From Oscillospiraceae bacterium (GTDB lineage Bacteria; Bacillota; Clostridia; Oscillospirales; Acutalibacteraceae): a DNA stretch of 19,879 nt. The stretch is from positions 1 through 19,879 of the forward strand of contig CACXFE010000015.1 of NCBI GenBank assembly GCA_902766855.1, in the 5' to 3' direction. This document shows positions 13,447 through 19,879 of the stretch, one piece after another. A program made the position numbers and the translations under genes. Position 1 is the stretch's first letter, and the number at the start of each line of letters is the position of its first letter. Below the pieces are notes generated by a model, which worked only from the letters and a program-made list of their open reading frames with translations, made no database searches and had not been told where the DNA came from.

Positions 13447-14637
13447 ATGAATCATGTGTATGCGGACAATGCGGCCACCACCGCGCTCAGCGATACGGCG
13501 TTTAACGCCATGCTGCCTTATTTGAAGGAGCAATTCGGCAATCCTTCCAGTTTGTATATGGCAGGGCAAAAGGCGCAGGAGGCTTTGTATCAGGCACGGG
13601 AAACGGTTGCGCGATGCCTCCATGCGGATCCGAAGGAAATCACATTTACTTCCGGCGGCAGTGAAGCGGATAATCAAGCCATTTTGACCGGCGCGTTTTT
13701 AGGCGCGCAAAAAGGGAAGAAACATCTTATTTCTTCCGCGTTTGAGCATCACGCCGTTTTGCACACGCTGAAAAAGTTGGAAAAGCAGGGCTTTGAGGTA
13801 ACGCTCCTTCCGGTGCATGAAGACGGATTTGTGCGGGTGGATGAACTGCGTGAAGCCATCCGGGAGGATACGGCGCTTGTAACGGTGATGTTTGCGAATA
13901 ACGAAATCGGCACTATCCAGCCCATTGCGGAAATCGGCGCTGTTTGCCGCGAAAAAGGCGTTTTGTTCCACACCGACGCGGTACAGGCGGCAGGGCATGT
14001 TCCGATCGATGTGCAGGCAATGGGGATCGATCTGCTTTCGCTTTCAGCCCATAAATTTCATGGCCCGAAAGGCGTCGGGGCGTTGTACGCCAAAAAGGGC
14101 GTTCGCCTTTTTACTTTGATCGAGGGCGGCGCACAGGAACGCGGCAAACGCGCCGGCACCGAGAATGTCCCGGGTATTGTGGGCATGGCGGCGGCGTTGG
14201 AGGAAGCCTGTGCCGGAATGGAAAAAAACAACCTTTCGATCAAAGGACTGCGCGACCGCATCGCCGCGCAGTTGACGAAGATCCCGCATTCCAAGATCAA
14301 CGGCGTGCCGGAGCGGGGTCTTGCGGGAACTTTGAATATGTGCTTTGAAGGAGTCGAAGGGGAGTCGCTCCTTCTGTTGTTGGATGATCGCGGAATCAGC
14401 GCGTCTTCCGGTTCGGCCTGCACCTCCGGCTCGCTGGATCCAAGCCATGTGTTGCTGGCGCTCGGCCTGCCGCATGAGGTGGCGCACGGCTCCCTGCGCC
14501 TTTCCCTCAGTGCTTATAATACCGAAGAAGACGCGCGCCGCATCATAGAGCATGTGCCGCAGGTCGTAGCGTATCTGCGGGAAATGTCGCCGGTATGGAA
14601 AGATTTAGAAGAAGGGAAGAGAAAACATGTTATATAG
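13447..14637 (+). CDS. iscS: cysteine desulfurase IscS/NifS
   Basis: 396-residue PLP enzyme that takes sulfur from L-cysteine and passes it as persulfide to the IscU scaffold. Seen in order: VYADNAATT (4-12), ITFTSGGSEADN (cofactor site), HHAVLHTL, ANNEIGTIQPI, HTDAVQAAGHVPID, SLSAHKFHGPKG with PLP Lys203, and SSGSACTSGSLDPSHVLLALG with catalytic Cys325. The long flexible Cys loop marks the group I (IscS/NifS) class. Start ATG 13447 follows AAGGGTG; the upstream in-frame ATG at 13420 lies at the predicted transcription start. It overlaps iscU by 11 bases. No iscR or chaperone genes follow. This minimal pair is common in Clostridia. The enzyme may also serve tRNA thiolation. Confidence 0.95.
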   Translation: MNHVYADNAATTALSDTAFNAMLPYLKEQFGNPSSLYMAGQKAQEALYQARETVARCLHADPKEITFTSGGSEADNQAILTGAFLGAQKGKKHLISSAFEHHAVLHTLKKLEKQGFEVTLLPVHEDGFVRVDELREAIREDTALVTVMFANNEIGTIQPIAEIGAVCREKGVLFHTDAVQAAGHVPIDVQAMGIDLLSLSAHKFHGPKGVGALYAKKGVRLFTLIEGGAQERGKRAGTENVPGIVGMAAALEEACAGMEKNNLSIKGLRDRIAAQLTKIPHSKINGVPERGLAGTLNMCFEGVEGESLLLLLDDRGISASSGSACTSGSLDPSHVLLALGLPHEVAHGSLRLSLSAYNTEEDARRIIEHVPQVVAYLREMSPVWKDLEEGKRKHVI

Positions 14638-15061
14638 TGAAAAAGTGATGGATCATTTCCGCAATCCGCGCAATCTCGGTACCATTGACAATGCCGATGC
14701 GATCGGAGAAGTCGGCAACGCCAAATGCGGGGATATTATGAAAATGTATCTGAAAATCGAAAACGGGATCATTACCGATGTTAAATTCAATACATTCGGG
14801 TGCGGTTCCGCCATTGCCACCAGTTCCATGGCGACCGAGATGATCAAGGGAAAACCCATCGAGGAAGCCTTGCAACTCTCCAACCGGGCGGTCGTAGAGG
14901 CGCTGGATGGATTGCCCGCTCATAAAATCCATTGTTCGGTACTGGCGGAGGAAGCCGTCAAAGCCGCATTGATCGATTATTATGCACACCACCCCGAATT
15001 GGAAAAACCTGCCGCCTTGCCGGAAGCGATCCACTGTGAAGATTGTGCGCATTGCGGTTAA
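14627..15061 (+). CDS. iscU: Fe-S cluster scaffold IscU/NifU N-terminal type
   Basis: 144-residue scaffold on which [2Fe-2S]/[4Fe-4S] clusters are built. The ligands are Cys34 (NAKCGD, with the labile-cluster Asp36), Cys59 (FGCGSA) and His102-Cys103 (IHCSVLAEEA). The body matches the IscU fold. Unusual: a C-terminal extension (about residues 122-144) ending in HCEDCAHCG, a Cys-x-x-Cys-x-x-Cys motif (137, 140, 143), which could hold or deliver a metal or cluster. AGAAGGGAAGAG precedes the ATG, inside the end of iscS, so translation is coupled. It works with IscS upstream. Confidence 0.95.
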   Translation: MLYSEKVMDHFRNPRNLGTIDNADAIGEVGNAKCGDIMKMYLKIENGIITDVKFNTFGCGSAIATSSMATEMIKGKPIEEALQLSNRAVVEALDGLPAHKIHCSVLAEEAVKAALIDYYAHHPELEKPAALPEAIHCEDCAHCG

Positions 15062-15118
15062 ATGGTCTGTGGAAGACGGTAAAACTGAATAAAAGTTACA
15101 AAAAAATCATTTTTTAAG

Positions 15119-15148
15119 AAAAAAGGTTGCAATTTTGTAACCTTTTTG
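15119..15148 (+). terminator. terminator of iscS-iscU overlapping the next promoter
   Basis: aaaaaggtt (15120-15128) pairs with aaccttttt (15139-15147) over a 10-base loop, with an A tract before and T tract in the stem end. The GC content is low, so efficiency is uncertain. The -35 and spacer of the downstream peptidase promoter lie inside this hairpin. Confidence 0.5.
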
Positions 15149-15155
15149 TTATAAT
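15127..15155 (+). promoter_or_regulatory. sigma-A promoter of the M23 peptidase
   Basis: TTGCAA (15127-15132), 17 bases, perfect TATAAT (15150-15155). Expected transcript start is near 15162, leaving a 36-base leader. Confidence 0.65.
15136..15152 (+). promoter_or_regulatory. candidate WalR (YycF) box
   Basis: TGTAAC (15136-15141), five bases, TGTTAT (15147-15152). Both halves satisfy the published WalR consensus TGT(A/T)A(A/T/C)-N5-TGT(A/T)A(A/T/C). It overlaps the spacer and the -10. WalR controls cell-wall hydrolases in Firmicutes, and the next gene is a cell-wall peptidase. AT-rich background makes chance matches possible. Confidence 0.45.
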
Positions 15156-15169
15156 AACTCTATAAGAAG

Positions 15170-15182
15170 TTACAATTTGTAA
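15170..15182. promoter_or_regulatory. perfect palindrome in the M23 peptidase leader
   Basis: TTACAATTTGTAA is a perfect 6-1-6 palindrome at about +9 to +21. A near copy, TTGCAATTTTGTAA, lies at 15127-15140 over the -35. Two related dyads flanking a promoter suggest a second regulator; its identity is unknown. Confidence 0.35.
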
Positions 15183-15197
15183 TTTTTTAAGGAGTGA

Positions 15198-16454
15198 ATG
15201 ATCATTTTTAAATCAGGTTTACAGCGCCTTTTACACGCCGGACAAGCGTTTCTTCATCCTATTATTGGCTTGGCTCAGCAACATCGACTTGCCGCGAAAG
15301 CAGTAGCCGTTTGTTTGGTCGGGGTGCTTTCGTTGGGAACCGCGGTTTTTTCCACAGGGATCACCTTCGGGTTTAAAGTGGATTATTTAGGCAGCGTGAT
15401 CGCTACGATTAAAGATACCGGCATTTTCGAAGAAGCCAAAACCATCGCTTTGCGGAATGTGGAAGGCCATGATGCCGCCCGCGTGATCGCAACGCCCGGC
15501 TTCCGTTTAACGCTGACAGTGCAGAACCAGTTGGATAACGCTTTACAACTGGCAGATGCTATTTTGGAAAATACAGAGGAAATCGTAGAGGCTTCCGCCC
15601 TGACGGTGAACGGGGAAACACTGGTTTGCACCGCGTGGGACGGGATGAGCGCCTATCTTGAACAGGCCAGAACCCGCTTTGACTTGGCAGGGGCCGAAAA
15701 TGTATCCGTTTTTGCGGACAAGCCGGAGGTCGTTTCCGGGTATTATGTGGAATCGGAATTATCCGATCCGGCGGCGGCGCAAGCAATCATCGATTCGTTG
15801 GAAGTAAAAACCACGGCAATCATTCGTACCGAGTATGAAGTGCCGTTTTCGAAAAAAACAGTAAAAACATCCTCCCAGTTTGTCGGATATTGCAAAGTCA
15901 CCACGGCGGGGAAAAACGGTATAAACCGCAAAACCGAAGAGGTGCAGTTGGTCAACGGTCAGGAAATTTCCAAGCAAATCACCGCTGATGAAATCGTATC
16001 CGCCCCGGTGGAGGAGATCACCTCCGTCGGGACTGCCAATCCCACCACGAAAAGCGAGCAGCGCGCTGCCGTGCAAAAAGCGGGACTTGCGTTTCCGCTG
16101 CCGGCCGGTTCCTATACCGTCAGTGCTTATTATGGGGACGGGAGGGGCCATAAAGGGGTTGATCTTGCCGCAAAATCCGGCACCCCGATTTATGCCGCTG
16201 CCGCGGGAACGGTCATTCAGGCAAAATATGACGGGAATTACGGTAACAGCGTTGTGATCGATCACGGCAACGGGATGAAAACACGATATGCACACGCCAG
16301 CGCGATCAAAGTTTCGGTCGGCACCGTGGTGGAGCAGGGCGATTTGCTGGCACTGGTCGGCAGAACAGGGCAGGCTACCGGCAATCATCTTCATTTTGAA
16401 GTGATGATCGGCAATAACCGGGTAAACCCCGCGCCGTATATCGGCTTGCAGTGA
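15198..16454 (+). CDS. membrane-anchored G5-domain M23 peptidase (cell-wall hydrolase)
   Basis: 418-residue protein: short cytoplasmic N-terminus, one membrane helix (about 33-56, AVAVCLVGVLSLGTAVFSTGI), an extracellular linker region, a G5 domain (about 205-280, TEYEVPFSKKTVKTSSQFVG through QLVNGQEISKQ), and a C-terminal M23/LytM domain. Zinc ligands are visible: His318 and Asp322 (GHKGVDL), His397-x-His399 (GNHLHFE), plus His366 in YAHAS. All catalytic residues are present, so it should be active on peptidoglycan cross-bridges. Start ATG 15198 is only three bases after GGAG (four after AAGGA), an unusually short spacing. A single gene with its own promoter and possible WalR control. A role in wall remodelling during growth or sporulation is likely; which one is not evident. 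Confidence 0.92.
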   Translation: MIIFKSGLQRLLHAGQAFLHPIIGLAQQHRLAAKAVAVCLVGVLSLGTAVFSTGITFGFKVDYLGSVIATIKDTGIFEEAKTIALRNVEGHDAARVIATPGFRLTLTVQNQLDNALQLADAILENTEEIVEASALTVNGETLVCTAWDGMSAYLEQARTRFDLAGAENVSVFADKPEVVSGYYVESELSDPAAAQAIIDSLEVKTTAIIRTEYEVPFSKKTVKTSSQFVGYCKVTTAGKNGINRKTEEVQLVNGQEISKQITADEIVSAPVEEITSVGTANPTTKSEQRAAVQKAGLAFPLPAGSYTVSAYYGDGRGHKGVDLAAKSGTPIYAAAAGTVIQAKYDGNYGNSVVIDHGNGMKTRYAHASAIKVSVGTVVEQGDLLALVGRTGQATGNHLHFEVMIGNNRVNPAPYIGLQ

Positions 16455-16527
16455 GAAAACCTGTAAGCCAGCGCGCATCCCGTATCTTTTTTAATAATTA
16501 TCGAGAAAAAAATTGTAATAATTTGTT

Positions 16528-16583
16528 AAAAATAAACTGAATTTTGAAAAAATGAATTTTTTTTGAAAAATCAGTTTATTTTT
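16528..16583. repeat. long inverted repeat with tandem core before ppdK
   Basis: AAAAATAAACTGA (16528-16540) and TCAGTTTATTTTT (16571-16583) are perfect 13-bp arms around a 30-base loop that contains two copies of TTTTGAAAAA (16542-16551 and 16561-16570). A T-rich right edge follows. It may be the weak terminator of the M23 gene, a leader-proximal operator for ppdK, or both. The rest of 16455-16679 is AT-rich with no gene. Confidence 0.55.
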
Positions 16584-16594
16584 TTGCAAAAAAT

Positions 16595-16603
16595 TGGTAT
16601 AAT
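16595..16603 (+). promoter_or_regulatory. extended -10 promoter of ppdK
   Basis: TGGTATAAT is an extended -10 (TG-N-TATAAT). At 17 bases upstream the -35 is only TTTATT (16575-16580), inside the right arm of the inverted repeat. A leader of about 70 bases leads to AGGAGG (16664-16669). Confidence 0.55.
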
Positions 16604-16679
16604 GATTTGGATATATTGGAAAATATCAAAAAAAGTTTATTATGGAGAAAATCCAAAAAAATTAGGAGGTTGATTCTTG

Positions 16680-19316
16680 ATGAGTCACAAGTATGTTTAC
16701 CTGTTCAGCGAGGGCGACGCCAATATGCGTGAACTTTTGGGCGGTAAAGGTGCAAACCTCGCGGAGATGACCAAAATCGGTCTTCCCGTTCCGCAGGGCT
16801 TCACCATTTCCACCGAGGCTTGCACGCAGTATTATGAAGACGGCCAGCAAATCAATCAAGAGATCCAAGATCAAATCAAGGAGTATATCAAGAAGATGGA
16901 GGAAATCACCGGCAAGAAATTCGGCGATTTGGAAAATCCGCTTCTTGTTTCCGTTCGTTCGGGCGCACGCGCTTCCATGCCCGGTATGATGGATACTATT
17001 CTGAACCTCGGCTTGAATGAGCAAGTGGTTGAGGTCATTGCGAAAAAATCCAACAATCCCCGTTGGGCTTGGGACTGCTACAGAAGATTCATTCAAATGT
17101 ATTCCGATGTCGTCATGGAAGTCGGCAAGAAATACTTTGAGCAGTTGATCGACGAAATGAAAGAAAAGAAGGGCGTCACGCAGGATGTGGAACTGACCGC
17201 GGACGACCTGAAAGAACTTGCCTTCCAGTTCAAGGCGGAATACAAATCCAAGATCGGCAGCGACTTCCCGTCTGATCCGCAGGAGCAGTTGATGGGCGCG
17301 ATCAAAGCCGTTTTCCGTTCGTGGGACAACCCCCGTGCCAATGTATATCGCCGCGATAATGATATTCCGTATTCTTGGGGTACCGCGGTTAATGTGCAGT
17401 CCATGGCGTTCGGCAACATGGGTGACGATTGCGGCACCGGCGTTGCTTTCACGCGTGACCCGGCAACCGGCGCGAAAGGCTTGTTCGGCGAGTTCCTGAC
17501 CAATGCCCAAGGCGAAGATGTGGTGGCAGGCGTTCGCACGCCGATGAAGATCGCGGAGATGGAAGAAAAATTCCCCGAGGCCTTCGCAGAGTTCAAGAAA
17601 GTTTGCGAAACACTTGAAAAGCATTACAGAGATATGCAGGATATGGAATTCACCGTAGAACACGGAAAACTCTTTATGTTGCAAACCCGTAACGGGAAGA
17701 GAACCGCCCAGGCGGCGCTCAAAATCGCTTGCGATTTAGTGGATGAAGGCATGAGAACCGAAGAAGAAGCGGTTTTGATGATCGATCCGCGTAACCTTGA
17801 TACATTGCTTCACCCGCAATTTGATGCGAAGGCATTGAAGGCGGCTACCCCGGTCGGCAAAGGCCTCGGCGCATCGCCCGGCGCGGCCTGCGGTAAGATC
17901 GTCTTCACGGCAGACGATGCGGAAGCATGGAAAGCCAGAGGCGAGAAGGTCGTTCTCGTGCGTTTGGAAACCTCTCCGGAAGATATTACCGGCATGAAGG
18001 CTGCCCAGGGCATCCTCACCGTTCGCGGCGGTATGACTTCGCATGCGGCGGTTGTTGCGCGCGGCATGGGTACTTGCTGCGTTTCCGGTTGTTCTGACAT
18101 CAAAATGGATGAAGAAAACAAGAAATTCGAACTCGCCGGAAAGACTTATCATGAAGGCGACTATATCTCGATCGACGGTTCTACCGGCAATATTTACGAT
18201 GGCATTATTCCCACGGTGGACGCTTCCATCGCCGGTGAGTTCGGCCGCATCATGGCATGGGCGGATAAGTACAGAACCATGAAGGTTCGCACCAATGCCG
18301 ACACTCCGCGTGATGCAAAGAAAGCCCGCGAACTCGGCGCAGAGGGCATCGGCCTTTGCCGCACCGAGCATATGTTCTTCGAGGCTGACAGAATCGCCGC
18401 GTTCCGTGAAATGATTTGCGCGGATACCGTGGAAGAGAGAGAAGCCGCGCTTGCAAAGATCATGCCTTATCAACAGGGCGACTTTGAGGCTTTGTATGAA
18501 GCATTGGAAGGCAATCCGGTTACCATTCGTTTCCTGGATCCGCCGCTTCATGAGTTCGTTCCCACCGAAGAAGAGGATATCAAAGCATTGGCTGCCGCAC
18601 AGGGCAAGAGCGTGGAAACCATCAAGAACATCATTGCTTCTTTGCATGAGTTCAACCCGATGATGGGTCACCGTGGCTGCCGCCTTACGGTCACATATCC
18701 TGAAATTGCCAAAATGCAGACAACGGCTGTTATCCGCGCCGCGATCAATGTGAAAAAGAACCATCCGGATTGGAAGATCGAGCCGGAAATCATGATCCCG
18801 CTGGTCGGTGAAGTGAAAGAGTTCAAGTTTGTGAAGAAGATCGTTGTGGAAACCGCCGATGCGGAAATCGCCAAAGCGGGTATTGACCTGAAATATGAGG
18901 TCGGCACCATGATCGAAATTCCGCGTGCCGCTCTTATAGCGGATGAAATCGCCAAAGAAGCCGATTTCTTCTGCTTCGGTACCAACGATTTGACACAGAT
19001 GACCTTCGGTTTCAGCCGTGATGACGCCGGCAAGTTCTTGAACGCTTACTATGATACCAAGATTTTCGAAAACGATCCGTTTGCAAAATTGGATCAGCTC
19101 GGCGTTGGTAAATTGATGAAGATGGCAATTCAACTCGGCAAGCCGGTCAATCCGAAACTTCATTGCGGTATCTGCGGTGAACATGGCGGCGATCCGACTT
19201 CTGTTGAGTTCTGCCACGAAATCGGACTGGATTATGTATCTTGCTCGCCCTTCCGTGTACCGATTGCCCGCCTTGCCGCCGCACAGGCTGCGATTAGAAG
19301 CGGGGATGAGAAGTAA
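16680..19316 (+). CDS. ppdK: pyruvate, phosphate dikinase
   Basis: 878-residue enzyme for pyruvate + ATP + phosphate <=> PEP + AMP + pyrophosphate; in anaerobes it usually runs toward pyruvate in pyrophosphate-linked glycolysis. N-terminal ATP-grasp (FSEGDANMRELLGGKGANLAEM at 9-30; SVRSGARASMPGMMDTILNLGL). The swivelling phosphohistidine domain has GGMTSHAAVVARGMG with catalytic His455. The C-terminal PEP-binding barrel has GTMIEIPRAAL, TNDLTQMTFGFSRDD and CGICGEHGGDP with general acid Cys832. Length and key positions match the Clostridium symbiosum enzyme. ATG 16680 is preferred; the TTG at 16677 is the only other start near AGGAGG. Codon use looks highly adapted. Monocistronic. A PPDK regulatory protein is not seen here. 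Confidence 0.97.
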   Translation: MSHKYVYLFSEGDANMRELLGGKGANLAEMTKIGLPVPQGFTISTEACTQYYEDGQQINQEIQDQIKEYIKKMEEITGKKFGDLENPLLVSVRSGARASMPGMMDTILNLGLNEQVVEVIAKKSNNPRWAWDCYRRFIQMYSDVVMEVGKKYFEQLIDEMKEKKGVTQDVELTADDLKELAFQFKAEYKSKIGSDFPSDPQEQLMGAIKAVFRSWDNPRANVYRRDNDIPYSWGTAVNVQSMAFGNMGDDCGTGVAFTRDPATGAKGLFGEFLTNAQGEDVVAGVRTPMKIAEMEEKFPEAFAEFKKVCETLEKHYRDMQDMEFTVEHGKLFMLQTRNGKRTAQAALKIACDLVDEGMRTEEEAVLMIDPRNLDTLLHPQFDAKALKAATPVGKGLGASPGAACGKIVFTADDAEAWKARGEKVVLVRLETSPEDITGMKAAQGILTVRGGMTSHAAVVARGMGTCCVSGCSDIKMDEENKKFELAGKTYHEGDYISIDGSTGNIYDGIIPTVDASIAGEFGRIMAWADKYRTMKVRTNADTPRDAKKARELGAEGIGLCRTEHMFFEADRIAAFREMICADTVEEREAALAKIMPYQQGDFEALYEALEGNPVTIRFLDPPLHEFVPTEEEDIKALAAAQGKSVETIKNIIASLHEFNPMMGHRGCRLTVTYPEIAKMQTTAVIRAAINVKKNHPDWKIEPEIMIPLVGEVKEFKFVKKIVVETADAEIAKAGIDLKYEVGTMIEIPRAALIADEIAKEADFFCFGTNDLTQMTFGFSRDDAGKFLNAYYDTKIFENDPFAKLDQLGVGKLMKMAIQLGKPVNPKLHCGICGEHGGDPTSVEFCHEIGLDYVSCSPFRVPIARLAAAQAAIRSGDEK

Positions 19317-19431
19317 TTTTTACTTCTGCTTCACAATAAACTACGAACAGGCGAAAGCTTTTCGTAACGCCAACGGTCAATATCTTCGCCAATCACAATG
19401 GGAAGATATAACAGTTGAAGTGATTTTCTAA
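19317..19431 (+). pseudogene. coding-like remnant of unknown origin
   Basis: Directly after the ppdK stop one frame stays open to TAA at 19429-19431. It reads like natural protein (NYEQAKAFRNANGQYL, then RQSQWEDITVEVIF), with balanced charge and lower GC than ppdK. It has no start codon or ribosome site of its own and its frame runs back into ppdK out of frame, so if real it is the 3' end of a gene whose front was lost, perhaps when mobile DNA inserted next to ppdK. I do not recognise the family. Confidence 0.25.
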
Positions 19432-19436
19432 AAAAT

Positions 19437-19473
19437 ATCCGTCTATCGAATAACTCGGTAGGCGGATTTTTTT
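19437..19473 (+). terminator. intrinsic terminator downstream of ppdK
   Basis: ATCCGTCTATCGA (19437-19449) pairs with TCGGTAGGCGGAT (19455-19467), 13 bp with two G-T wobbles and a 5-base loop, then seven T. Strong. It lies 120 bases after the ppdK stop and just after the coding-like remnant. Confidence 0.88.
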
Positions 19474-19493
19474 GCACATTCGTGTTTAGATTG

Positions 19494-19515
19494 TGATTTC
19501 ATTATAATGAAATCA
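19494..19515. promoter_or_regulatory. perfect 22-bp palindrome enclosing a -10 box
   Basis: Perfect inverted symmetry, TGATTTCATTA and its complement meeting in the centre, with TATAAT at 19503-19508. No good -35 is seen at 17 bases. It lies 22 bases before the tnpV start, with ATGGAGGT as ribosome site. It is probably the tnpV promoter and may be an operator; an element-end function is also possible. Confidence 0.45.
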
Positions 19516-19537
19516 ACAAAATTATGGAGGTTTCATT

Positions 19538-19879
19538 ATGAACACATTATTTGAACAAAACGGCTGTAATTATGAAATACAAGGTGATTATCAACTGCCG
19601 TGCATCGCAACAAAAAAGCAGAATGAATTGTATATCGGCGTGTGGGCAAACCGTCACAAACAGTATCTTAAACAACATCATCGTATAAAATATTACAATC
19701 TGCTAACATCGGAAAGGTTGTACCCTTACCTTGCGGACATTGAGGAACAGGCAGAAGCAATGTTTTCACGGCTCGTCAAATCTCTTGCCGAAAAGGAAAA
19801 TGTAACAGAAAAACTGAAAGCGGATAATCCTATGCTATGGGTGCAGAAGATGAACAATATCCGTAACAGAGCAATGGAA
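19538..19879 (+). CDS. tnpV: TnpV-family transposon-encoded protein, 3' end cut by window
   Basis: 114 codons are visible, open to the edge; the family is about 115-130 residues, so nearly all of it is here. Recognisable TnpV pattern: IGVWANRHKQYLKQHHRIKY, YNLLTSERLYPYLADIEEQAE, then LAEKENVTEKLKADNPMLWV and MNNIRNRAME. First described in Tn4451-type elements of clostridia and common on integrative/mobilisable elements; the biochemical role is unknown. The first 35 residues are more variable. GGAGGT lies upstream with ATG 19538. GC looks lower than the upstream genes, fitting acquired DNA. It suggests the neighbouring sequence to the right is a mobile element. Confidence 0.85.
   Translation, partial: MNTLFEQNGCNYEIQGDYQLPCIATKKQNELYIGVWANRHKQYLKQHHRIKYYNLLTSERLYPYLADIEEQAEAMFSRLVKSLAEKENVTEKLKADNPMLWVQKMNNIRNRAME

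Noticed and set aside
16540..16554. CodY-like box (AATTTTCWGAAAATT, about 12 of 15) upstream of ppdK
   Set aside because: The region is so AT-rich that such matches are expected by chance; the inverted repeat explains it better.
16662..19217. Long antisense open frames (340 and 493 codons) opposite ppdK
   Set aside because: They mirror the codon structure of a strongly coding gene, have no ribosome sites and resemble no protein; ppdK is certain on the other strand.

Overview
The window reads as chromosomal DNA of an anaerobic, endospore-forming Firmicute of class Clostridia, most like a gut Oscillospiraceae/Ruminococcaceae species. The evidence is a complete spoIIIAA-AH sporulation operon, pyruvate phosphate dikinase, a DUF3793 protein next to a short flavodoxin, roughly 50% GC genes with AT-rich intergenic gaps, and strong AGGAGG-type ribosome sites. 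The species is inferred, not proven. No rRNA, tRNA or CRISPR array was seen.

Layout. Positions 1-88 are the tail and probable terminal repeat of an IS30-family insertion sequence. It is followed by a TspO/MBR membrane protein (+), convergent with a two-gene heterodimeric ABC exporter (-). The exporter shares an intergenic region with a divergent DUF3793-flavodoxin operon (+). That operon has a consensus sigma-A promoter and perfect GTTAGC-N4-GCTAAC palindromes that look like a metal-responsive operator. A 323-base stretch without genes (5351-5673) is packed with hairpins and ends in a bidirectional terminator.

Positions 5674-10268 hold the whole spoIIIA operon (-), AA to AH, with overlapping or nearly abutting genes. 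It encodes the mother-cell half of the SpoIIIA-SpoIIQ channel that feeds the forespore. Upstream on the same strand is bioY (biotin ECF transporter S component), divergent from birA (biotin repressor/ligase). Two BirA-like boxes overlap both promoters in the shared region. birA is followed by an MFS transporter and a strong terminator.

The right third holds iscS-iscU (Fe-S cluster assembly), a membrane-anchored G5/M23 peptidase with a possible WalR box in its promoter, and ppdK. After ppdK come a short coding-like remnant, a terminator, a 22-bp palindrome around a -10 box, and a nearly complete TnpV-family gene cut by the window edge. GC looks lower there, so the window ends inside a probable mobile element. 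The core is therefore an ordinary chromosomal block bounded by mobile DNA at both ends. The least explained parts are the DUF3793/flavodoxin control region and the structured 5351-5660 stretch.
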